Assembly: GCA_964408165.1 (NCBI GenBank)
Contig: CAYOYH010000045.1
Location: 1 to 5,910 of the forward strand
Reading direction: 5' to 3'
Length of the DNA stretch: 5,910 bases
From: CAYOYH01 sp964408165
Lineage (GTDB): Bacteria; Patescibacteriota; Saccharimonadia; Saccharimonadales; CAYOYH01
In this document: in pieces, positions 1 through 4,835 of the stretch
Numbering within the stretch: the stretch's first letter is position 1
Layout of the letters: each line of letters opens with the position of its first letter
Notes under the pieces: model-generated
Told to the model about the DNA's origin: nothing
Database searches by the model: none
Seen by the model: only the letters and a program-made list of their open reading frames with translations
Program-made: the position numbers and the translations under genes

Positions 1-136
1 CCGGAGAATTTGCCTAGGTTATTCGCTACTGCCCAGCTCTCGCCATCTTCAATTAACTTATACGCTGTTGGGTTGTCTAGGCCGGAGAATTTGTCTAGGT
101 TATTCGCTACTACCCAGCTCTCGCCATCTTCAATTA
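1..136. repeat. 81-bp-period direct repeat, two near-identical 55-bp blocks
   Basis: Positions 1-55 and 82-136 match at 53 of 55 bases, differing at 13/94 (C/T) and 31/112 (G/A). The 26-bp spacer (56-81) has no counterpart after the second block. On the minus strand, in frame, the blocks encode the conserved half of the 27-aa repeat. One or both differences change an amino acid (Val/Ala, Asp/Gly). Near-identity at the DNA level, third positions included, points to recent duplication or gene conversion rather than old repeats held only by protein selection. Confidence 0.92.
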
Positions 137-347
137 GTCGGTTTGCGATGTCTTGGTGACGATCAGCATATTTTTCGAGATTACGCACAATTGACTCTTC
201 AAGTTTGCCATAATCTACTACCCCACCTTCATCGGGGAGCAATAATTTATCCAATACATCGGCTTCCCAAAAATTACCCCCGGACTCTGGGTTGTCCGAC
301 GCCTCTTTTTCTATCGGCTTTCTATTTATGCCATCCAGCTTTTCCAT
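1..347 (-). CDS. Partial hypothetical protein with 27-residue repeats (3' end beyond window)
   Basis: Reading the minus strand from ATG at 347 gives at least 115 codons without a stop, running off the left edge. The start is backed by an AAAGG Shine-Dalgarno at 355-359, 7 nt upstream. The protein begins MEKLDGINRKPIEKEASDNP, is acidic and hydrophilic, and has no signal peptide or membrane segment in the visible part. From about residue 70 it enters a repeat: LIEDGESWVVANNLDKFSGL, then seven residues, then LIEDGESWAVANNLGKFSG at the edge. The period is 81 bp (27 aa), so more repeats may lie outside. I recall similar leucine/asparagine-bearing repeats (LIEAGEGxAVAxNLxKFSGL) in CPR hypothetical proteins, but cannot verify this here. 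A helical solenoid or a binding surface is possible; the function is unknown. It lies 53 nt downstream of the broken gene at 401-824 and probably shared its promoter. Confidence 0.75.
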   Translation of the reverse strand, partial: MEKLDGINRKPIEKEASDNPESGGNFWEADVLDKLLLPDEGGVVDYGKLEESIVRNLEKYADRHQDIANRLIEDGESWVVANNLDKFSGLDNPTAYKLIEDGESWAVANNLGKFS

Positions 348-400
348 GAGATTACCTTTTTTAGTGCGCTCCTTGCAGTTCTGTAGCAACTACAACCATG

Positions 401-824
401 CTATTTTAGTTCTTTTAATTTATCTTCACCCACAAGGCGGTAATAGAGTTCATCAACAAGGGCGTCGTGGAATGCGTCAATTAAGTACGAGATCATTCTT
501 TTTCTTAACCTTACTTAATCGCGATATCAAATATTTTTTTGGAATACGAGCCCAACATAGCTCCTCAACTCCAGCCTTTAGTTCAGGTAGCTTGTGTGAT
601 GGAGTCTCATCACCAACCGGACCCGCGGGCGCAGGTACAGCAGCAGGGTCAGTAGGCGACGGCTTGCCAAGCTTCTCCCCAATTACATGATGGAGGATTG
701 GCTTCTCTGGAATCGGCTCGTCCTCAACCTTCTCAGGTTCTAACTCCTGTTTTTTCTGGTCAATTTCGCTCCGAACACCCTGAGGCTATTTTTCTAAATT
801 CTGATCGTGAATGAATCCTGCCAT
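401..824 (-). pseudogene. Broken CPR-type hypothetical gene (in-frame TAG at codon 13, then a frameshift)
   Basis: ATG at 824 opens MAGFIHDQNLEK and then meets TAG at 788-786. The same frame then stays open for over 100 codons (PQGVRSEIDQKKQELEPEK..., a Pro/Ala-rich linker, ...VEELCWARIPKKYL...) to a TGA at 479-477, with no ATG of its own to restart at. A second frame takes over at about 500-487 and continues as YLIDAFHDALVDELYYRLV to a TAG at 403-401. Dropping one base near the A-rich stretch or the GATCTC gives a smooth ...KKKNDSYLIDAFHDALVDELY. One nonsense change and one inserted base therefore explain everything. The 'DAFHDALVDELY' ending resembles small CPR proteins I remember; no function is known. 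Alternatives are two short overlapping genes, with a second start at ATG 496 (AAGG at 509-512, 12 nt away), or sequencing error for the indel. The TAG is less easily an error. Confidence 0.65.
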
Positions 825-832
825 TACTTAAA

Positions 833-861
833 AGTATAACTTCTATGCACGCTTTTGTCAT
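833..861 (-). promoter_or_regulatory. sigma70-type promoter, probably leaderless
   Basis: On the minus strand there is a -35 ATGACA (861-856, 5 of 6 consensus), a 17-bp spacer, and a -10 TATACT (838-833, 5 of 6). Only 8 bases separate the -10 from the ATG at 824, so transcription should start at or within a base or two of that ATG. No Shine-Dalgarno is possible, which implies a leaderless mRNA. The promoter ends 24 bp from the IS left end and points away from it, serving the 824-to-1 unit. Confidence 0.6.
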
Positions 862-884
862 CTAAAAACTAACGAATTATTAAG

Positions 885-900
885 CTAAAACGGAACAACC
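885..900 (+). repeat. IS left terminal inverted repeat
   Basis: CTAAAACGGAACAACC pairs with the right-end repeat at 1740-1755, with 13 of 16 positions identical. The shared core is GGAACAA. The outer boundary is inferred from where similarity stops, not from a clean target duplication. Confidence 0.6.
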
Positions 901-948
901 CGTAGAATTAAGGCTTGTAGTAACAATTAATTCAAGAAGAGTTGTTCC
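892..948 (+). repeat. 8-bp inverted repeat GGAACAAC...GTTGTTCC in the transposase leader
   Basis: GGAACAAC (892-899) lies in the left terminal repeat, and its perfect complement GTTGTTCC (941-948) ends one base before the transposase ATG. In RNA this would be a long-loop (41 nt) hairpin covering the spacing between ribosome binding site and start. In DNA it gives two oppositely facing copies of the end motif, possibly a transposase binding site used for autoregulation. A third copy of the core is at 1741-1748 in the right end. Confidence 0.5.
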
Positions 949-949
949 A

Positions 950-1759
950 ATGAATAAACTACCAGTATTTCCAGGCAATAAAAAGGCCTGGACGATCTTT
1001 AACAAATTAATCTTTGGCGAACAGTTGTCCTGTCCGGTTTCAGGCACGAGCTTGCGAAGCAACTATCGCCTTAGATATTTATGGTGCAGTGTCTGTCGCA
1101 AGAAGTACCGTTATACCAGCTACCGTGGCTCGTGGCTCTACGGTATGAAAATATCCAGCGCCCAGTTGTATCGTCTACTGTGGGCTTGGCAACAACGCAA
1201 GAGCATAGGTGATACTCGACAATTAGCTGGCATCAGCTACCCCACCGTAGCTAGGTGGTTTGAAACATTCAGGCTCAATCTACCAAAAGCCAACCAAATA
1301 CTGTCAGGCGTAGTACGGGTAGATGAGAGTTACTTCGGCAGGCAACGCTTTAAACAAGGTCAAGTGCTAGTTGTTGGCGCTATCGATGCTACTAGCAACC
1401 AACTGCGACTAGACTTGGTGAAAAACCGCCACCGAGACTCACTGGAACCATTCGTAGAAGCCACTGTTGAGAACGGTAGTCTAGTGGTTAGTGATAGCTG
1501 GTGGGCGTATGAGGAGCTTCCACTGCTAGGGTGCCTGCATGAACAATGGAATCACTCTAAAGGGCAATATGCTGGTACTAACCGCATTGAAGCTGTCTGG
1601 AGTGAGATGAAACGGCATATGCGTAGGCTGTATAACTTTTGCTTAAGAGTTCAGTATCTACCTGGCATTTTGAGAGAATGGGAAGCTAGGCACAACCTAC
1701 CAGAGCTCTTTACTAGTCCTGAAGCCTATTTACGGAAGTGTTTGTTCCATGTTAGTTGA
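950..1759 (+). CDS. IS1595-family (ISXO2-like) transposase
   Basis: This 269-aa DDE-superfamily transposase would cut and rejoin the ends of the surrounding IS. An N-terminal zinc-ribbon-like segment (residues 28-53) has C28, C46 and C49, but the expected second cysteine of the CPxC knuckle is serine (CPVSG, S31). A helix-turn-helix-like region follows (about 69-108: SAQLYRLLWAWQQRKS, then GISYPTVARWFETFR). The catalytic domain shows D125 in VDESYFG, D182 in VVSDSWWAY and NHSKGQY, then TNRIEAVWSEMK, where N211/E214 and K221 fit the DDN/E-K signature of IS1595. Length is normal and no frameshift is seen, so it may be active apart from the altered zinc knuckle. A purine-rich AAGAAGAG about 10 nt before the ATG can act as ribosome binding site. 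It is convergent with truB, ending on the adjacent base. Confidence 0.92.
   Translation: MNKLPVFPGNKKAWTIFNKLIFGEQLSCPVSGTSLRSNYRLRYLWCSVCRKKYRYTSYRGSWLYGMKISSAQLYRLLWAWQQRKSIGDTRQLAGISYPTVARWFETFRLNLPKANQILSGVVRVDESYFGRQRFKQGQVLVVGAIDATSNQLRLDLVKNRHRDSLEPFVEATVENGSLVVSDSWWAYEELPLLGCLHEQWNHSKGQYAGTNRIEAVWSEMKRHMRRLYNFCLRVQYLPGILREWEARHNLPELFTSPEAYLRKCLFHVS
1740..1755 (-). repeat. IS right terminal inverted repeat
   Basis: Read on the minus strand, CTAACATGGAACAAAC matches the left end at 13 of 16 positions. It overlaps the last codons of the transposase (F-H-V region), so the C-terminus of the protein is partly dictated by the DNA end sequence. Confidence 0.6.
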
Positions 1760-2482
1760 CTAAGCCTCTCTAAAAGGAGCGAAGAGATGGTCCTGAATTG
1801 TCTCAAAATCCAGATCATGAATTTCGCAAGCTTTGTTGACTCTAAAATCACCGAGTTCCGTCCGTCGCAAACTACTAACATAGGCTCCGCAACCTAGATC
1901 AGTGCCAATATCTTCCACTAACGATCTGATGTAGGTGCCGCTAGATACTTCGGTGTCAAAATTCAACTGCGGCCAATCGTATTTAATTTTACTCAGGGAT
2001 AACACCGTCACTTTCCGCGGTTTTAAATCTACCGAGCACCCTGCTCTGGCTAGCTTATAAGCAGGAACTCCATTAACTTTTACCGCTGAGAAGCGATGTG
2101 GTTTTTGCTCAATAACGCCGATGTAGTTGTTTGTAATTTTTTCCACCTGTTTTAGCTCGGGCGCCAAGGCAAATTGGTTAATAGTTAGGTTACCCTCGCT
2201 ATCACCAGTGGTGCTCGACGACCCTAGGATAGCTCCAACTTCGTAGATTTTAGTCTGTTTTATTATGGCACTCAGTTGCTTTGTGGCAGTGCCCACAGCT
2301 AGCACCAATAGCCCCGAGGCTTTGGGATCTAGTGTTCCGCTGTGGCCTACTTTTAGGTTTTTTGGCTTAATGCCCAGCTCTTTGGCTAGTACTAATCGAA
2401 CTTTATTCACCACATCAAAAGACGTCCAGTCTATGGGTTTGTCTACCAGTAGTAATCCGCTGGGTTTTGAAAGTTGCGCCAT
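1760..2482 (-). CDS. truB: tRNA pseudouridine(55) synthase TruB
   Basis: TruB isomerises U55 in the T-loop of elongator tRNAs to pseudouridine, in the cytoplasm. The 240-aa protein carries the family motifs in order: GLLLVDKPIDWTS (9-21), KVGHSGTLDPKASGLL (44-59) with the catalytic aspartate D52, a KIY motif with the base-stacking tyrosine Y80, RFSAVKVNGVPAYKLAR (130-146), and SSGTYIRSLVEDIG (180-193) with the conserved R186. It is shorter than E. coli TruB (314 aa). It ends after the catalytic domain with no room for a C-terminal PUA-type domain. The start lies 5 nt after the stop of the upstream 505-aa gene with no clear Shine-Dalgarno, so translational coupling is likely. The TAG stop lies immediately beside the IS transposase stop on the other strand. 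The last few residues could therefore have been changed by the insertion, although the catalytic core is complete. Confidence 0.96.
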   Translation of the reverse strand: MAQLSKPSGLLLVDKPIDWTSFDVVNKVRLVLAKELGIKPKNLKVGHSGTLDPKASGLLVLAVGTATKQLSAIIKQTKIYEVGAILGSSSTTGDSEGNLTINQFALAPELKQVEKITNNYIGVIEQKPHRFSAVKVNGVPAYKLARAGCSVDLKPRKVTVLSLSKIKYDWPQLNFDTEVSSGTYIRSLVEDIGTDLGCGAYVSSLRRTELGDFRVNKACEIHDLDFETIQDHLFAPFREA

Positions 2483-2487
2483 TGGTC

Positions 2488-4005
2488 TTAAGGAGTAGCC
2501 GGTGTGTTCGGGTCTTTAAGGGGCTGGGCTGGCTCCTCGCGTAAATTAATCATGCCGTTGTCGTCGATATTTATCTGTTGGGGCTGATCGTCCAGGGGTA
2601 CAGACTGCGAACCAACTCTAGACAACGGATTATTAGAAGGGTCAAACGGCTGACTATTTACAGCATTGCTAACTGCATCTCTGGCTGCGTTTACATTAGC
2701 TGCTCCCACGTTAACCGCTCCCGGCTCTCCCCGCAAATACGCACTAGGCATGGGCTCCATTAGCGGCGCATGGGCGGTTGAACTACTCTGGTCTGAATGA
2801 GCCAATATGGTGCTTTTGAGTTCCCCTTGACGCTGTTTTTCTATTTCGTCGCGGGCTTCAGAAGCGGTGGCGTTAAAAGTGCCACCCATGGTTGGCTTTT
2901 CGACAGCGCTCAACGCGTTGCCTAGGCTTTTGGCGTTGCTGATTTCTGGCTCCAAAGGCTGGATAGGCGGTAGCGGCAATCCCTCCGCTGCTAGGCTTGG
3001 CTTAGGAAGTTTAGAGCCAGAGCTTACTGCAGCTATTTCGTTTTCCAGATCTTTGAGTGTTTTGCCTGGTGGAGACGGCTGGGCTGGCGTCGAAGATTCG
3101 GAAACAGGCGTTGGATTTGGTAGGTTAGTGTCCGAAACGGGTAAAGGTGGAGGTAGGTTCGCTGAAGGTCTTAGACTTATTTCGTTCATCTGTTGGTTAG
3201 CGGTGTCGATTTTAGGGTTGTCGCTCGGCGCTGGCTCAGTTTTGACCTCTGGCTTAACTTCAATTCGCAGTTCACTAGCAATAAGCTGTTGGTTGGCGCC
3301 AGCAGCCATTAGCTGTGCCGACATAGTCATGACTTTCGGCGAAGTCTTGTTGTTGCTAAAACGCTCTGTAGCCGCAACAATACCTGTCAAATAAGCAGTG
3401 CTTATCTGTTGGTCGAGCAAACCAGAGCCAAAGGACTCGCTAACACTCACCAGCATTTCACAGAGTGAACTAGCCGCCCCGTCAGACCAATTCGTCGCCC
3501 CTAGCTGGCTTTTGGCGGTGCCAGCATTGACGGTCACTACCGTTGAGTCGTGGAGTATTCGCCCGTGCGCCTTGATGGCGCTATCCAAATCCTCGCGCTC
3601 CTCTACTCCTAGTGCCACCACTACATCAACATTAAAATCGCCTTGAGTGAATTGAAAATCCTCCTTGGTTATCTTGGTTCGATATGGAGTTATGAAAATT
3701 CTCACAATGTCATCTTCCACTTTATAGCGCAGTTTGTCGGCCTTTTCTTTGTCCAATGCAATGATGAAATCACGCAGACTATCGACGTTGCTCTCAAGCG
3801 TTTTGTCTGGCTCCAAGAACTTGATGGCTTCTGGAACTTTACCGCTAAACACCGCCGTGGCGTGTTTTTCCAGTTTCGAGAGCATCAAGGTTAAACCTAG
3901 TGCAGCCGACAATTGATCTACCGACGGATTGGCACTAACCGTCACCAAGACATTGGTAGCCTGCTTGATGTTTTCTACGGCTTGTTGTTTTGCACTTTGA
4001 TCCAT
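2488..4005 (-). CDS. Degenerate DHH-family protein (predicted inactive) with long disordered C-terminal tail
   Basis: This 505-aa protein has an N-terminal domain (about 5-245) that follows DHH phosphoesterase (NrnA/RecJ-like) motif order, but every metal-binding position is altered. Motif I, normally NPDGDALGS, reads NPSVDQLSAALGL (26-38). Motif II, normally with a core aspartate, reads VDVVVALGVEERED (126-139). The DHH triad reads VNAG (159-162), followed by the typical GATNWSDGAASSLCEML (169-185). Motif IV, normally TGIxTDTGxF, reads TGIVAATERF (207-216). A phosphodiesterase activity is thus not expected; a binding or scaffold role is an inference. Residues 245-505 are rich in Pro, Ser, Gln and Asn, with short helical islands (KTLKDLENEIAAV, ASEARDEIEKQ), and look disordered. 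There is no signal peptide, no membrane helix and no DHHA1 domain. It sits just upstream of truB, where many bacteria encode the active nrnA-type enzyme. The mRNA has AAGGG 13 nt before ATG, a long spacing. Confidence 0.8.
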   Translation of the reverse strand: MDQSAKQQAVENIKQATNVLVTVSANPSVDQLSAALGLTLMLSKLEKHATAVFSGKVPEAIKFLEPDKTLESNVDSLRDFIIALDKEKADKLRYKVEDDIVRIFITPYRTKITKEDFQFTQGDFNVDVVVALGVEEREDLDSAIKAHGRILHDSTVVTVNAGTAKSQLGATNWSDGAASSLCEMLVSVSESFGSGLLDQQISTAYLTGIVAATERFSNNKTSPKVMTMSAQLMAAGANQQLIASELRIEVKPEVKTEPAPSDNPKIDTANQQMNEISLRPSANLPPPLPVSDTNLPNPTPVSESSTPAQPSPPGKTLKDLENEIAAVSSGSKLPKPSLAAEGLPLPPIQPLEPEISNAKSLGNALSAVEKPTMGGTFNATASEARDEIEKQRQGELKSTILAHSDQSSSTAHAPLMEPMPSAYLRGEPGAVNVGAANVNAARDAVSNAVNSQPFDPSNNPLSRVGSQSVPLDDQPQQINIDDNGMINLREEPAQPLKDPNTPATP

Positions 4006-4022
4006 AAAAAAACGGCTACCCT

Positions 4023-4106
4023 TTAATTTATGTCTTCCAGGAGAGTCTTCGCTAGAGCCTTCGACCAGTCCAGGATGTCAGCGATAATATCTTCTTCGTA
4101 TGTCAT
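4023..4106 (-). CDS. Possible small ORF, 27 aa, upstream of the DHH-like gene
   Basis: The minus strand reads ATG at 4106 through MTYEEDIIADILDWSKAL and on to TAA at 4023, 17 nt before the DHH-like gene. The peptide is acidic and would form an amphipathic helix (IIADILDWSKALAKTLL). The stretch before the ATG is very A-rich (A-tracts at 4107-4124 as read on the minus strand) without a proper Shine-Dalgarno. It could be a leader peptide affecting the downstream operon, a small protein, or chance. I do not recognise it. The protein-like composition and orderly placement are the only support. Confidence 0.4.
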   Translation of the reverse strand: MTYEEDIIADILDWSKALAKTLLEDIN

Positions 4107-4213
4107 TTTTTGCTTTTTTTTATTTTAATGATACTTTGTACAGTTAACACTAGCACAGTAACAGATGTCAGTCAAGCCGATTTGCAAATATCCATCACAC
4201 TAGTAATTTTAAG

Positions 4214-4238
4214 TTGCGGTAGCTCTTGGCTACCGCAA
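4214..4238. promoter_or_regulatory. Perfect 10-bp hairpin in the divergent intergenic region
   Basis: TTGCGGTAGC (4214-4223), a 5-base loop TCTTG, and GCTACCGCAA (4229-4238) form a perfect stem. It lies 15 bp upstream of the rpsT -35 and within the region driving the opposite operon. Neither strand has a T-run directly after it, so a classical intrinsic terminator is unlikely. A palindromic operator, or the end of a short transcript, fits better. Confidence 0.5.
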
Positions 4239-4253
4239 ACATCTACACATCTG

Positions 4254-4282
4254 TTGACCATCAGTAGCCATTCAGCTATAGT
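4254..4282 (+). promoter_or_regulatory. sigma70-type promoter of rpsT
   Basis: -35 TTGACC (4254-4259, 5 of 6), a 17-bp spacer, and -10 TATAGT (4277-4282, 5 of 6) predict a start near 4289. This leaves a leader of about 47 nt before the rpsT ATG. A GGAG at 4317-4320 is 15 nt from the ATG, farther than usual. Confidence 0.65.
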
Positions 4283-4335
4283 AGCTCACCGATTCGCCGA
4301 TTCAGTAAATATTAATGGAGCCATCGTAAAATTTT

Positions 4336-4647
4336 ATGCCTATTACAAAATCTGCCATCAAAAGAGTTAGACAGTCTGGGAAGCGCCGAGTTCGCAATGT
4401 TGGGCACAAGCGCACACTACGCCAGAAAACTAAAGCCCTAGAGACCGCTCTCGACGCCAAGGACACCAAAGAGCTTGATGAACTTCTAGCCAGTGTTTAC
4501 GGCGCCTACGATACTGCTGTGAAAAAAAATCTGATTCATAAAAACAAAGCCGCCCGAAAGAAATCCCACTACGCTAATCGGGTTAAAAGCCTGCCCGCGA
4601 CTAAGGCGAAGAAATCCCCTGCCAAGAAGCCTGTAGCTAAAAAATAA
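4336..4647 (+). CDS. rpsT: 30S ribosomal protein S20 (bS20)
   Basis: bS20 is a primary 16S rRNA-binding protein that helps fold the 5' domain and helix 44 region of the small subunit. The 103-aa sequence shows the usual pattern: MPITKSAIKRVRQSGKRRVRN at the start (the family's basic N-terminal helix, normally ANIKSAIKRI-like), a central helix (TLRQKTKALETALDAKD), then VKKNLIHKNKAARKKSHYANRV matching the conserved K-x-x-I-HKNxAARKKSRLxxxI end. A Lys/Ala/Pro-rich extension of about 20 residues (KKSPAKKPVAKK) follows, making it longer than the usual 85-88 aa. ATG 4336 is supported by the canonical N-terminus rather than by the weak GGAG 15 nt upstream. It is transcribed alone from its own promoter, divergent from the DHH-truB operon and convergent with holA. 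Confidence 0.95.
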   Translation: MPITKSAIKRVRQSGKRRVRNVGHKRTLRQKTKALETALDAKDTKELDELLASVYGAYDTAVKKNLIHKNKAARKKSHYANRVKSLPATKAKKSPAKKPVAKK

Positions 4648-4691
4648 CCTGCACAGAACTCTGACGAACGCCCAGTAGGTTCTAGATAAGC

Positions 4692-4716
4692 TGTGTGGCA
4701 GAAACTTTGCCGCACA
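4692..4716. terminator. Weak candidate terminator hairpin after rpsT
   Basis: TGTGTGGCA (4692-4700), a 7-base loop, and TGCCGCACA (4708-4716) form a 9-bp stem with one G-U pair on the plus strand, about 45 nt past the rpsT stop. A T-tract is nearly missing (only TATT follows). A second small hairpin, GGCTTA/TAAGCC at 4727-4744 with a 6-base loop, follows. Together they may separate the convergent rpsT and holA transcripts; neither is a textbook intrinsic terminator. Confidence 0.3.
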
Positions 4717-4835
4717 TATTAGCAGAGGCTTATTGAATTAAGCCAACAGGTTGAGAGTGGCGTAGCCGTGTCTATAGAGTGGGTGTGGTGAAATTGTGAC
4801 GGTGCCAAGAAAGTGAAGCCGGTCAAGTTCTGAGT

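Larger units (their letters stand above)
885..1755 (+). mobile_element. IS1595-family (ISXO2-like) insertion sequence, about 871 bp
   Basis: A single transposase gene is bounded by imperfect 16-bp terminal inverted repeats: 885-900 (CTAAAACGGAACAACC) and 1740-1755 (reverse complement CTAACATGGAACAAAC), matching at 13 of 16. Size and single-ORF layout fit small IS1595 elements, which make 8-bp target duplications. Here the flanks (ATTATTAAG at 876-884, TTGACTAAG at 1756-1764) agree at only 6 of 9, so a target duplication is degenerate or absent and the exact ends are uncertain by several bases. The right repeat lies inside the last transposase codons, and the transposase stop falls just outside the proposed end. 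No passenger genes are present. Confidence 0.75.

Noticed and set aside
68..349. Plus-strand ORF of 93 codons over the repeat blocks
   Set aside because: It is the antisense shadow of the minus-strand repeat gene, which has a Shine-Dalgarno and in-frame repeats.
292..690. Plus-strand ORF of 132 codons in the left accessory region
   Set aside because: Its composition is Ser/Phe/Leu-rich and unlike a folded protein, and it lies antisense to the start of the repeat protein and to the decayed gene, both of which have better starts and protein-like sequence.
880..1062. Minus-strand 60-codon ORF antisense to the transposase start
   Set aside because: It has no ribosome binding site or family features, and opposite an intact transposase it is best explained as a shadow.
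950..1759. A new transposon or defence system around the IS
   Set aside because: There is only one transposase with recognisable IS1595 features, and no accessory, guide-RNA-like or toxin-antitoxin genes lie inside the ends.
2867..3394. Plus-strand 175-codon ORF opposite the DHH-like gene
   Set aside because: It is a mirror of the low-complexity Pro/Ser tail of the 505-aa protein and gives Gly/Leu/Ser-rich text without motifs.
4110..4370. Plus-strand 86-codon ORF running into rpsT
   Set aside because: It crosses the rpsT promoter and overlaps the rpsT start out of frame, with no family features.
4648..4835. Possible structured RNA in the rpsT-holA gap
   Set aside because: Two small hairpins and a G-rich stretch are present, but I found no tRNA, tmRNA, RNase P or rRNA landmarks. 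Only a weak terminator reading is kept.
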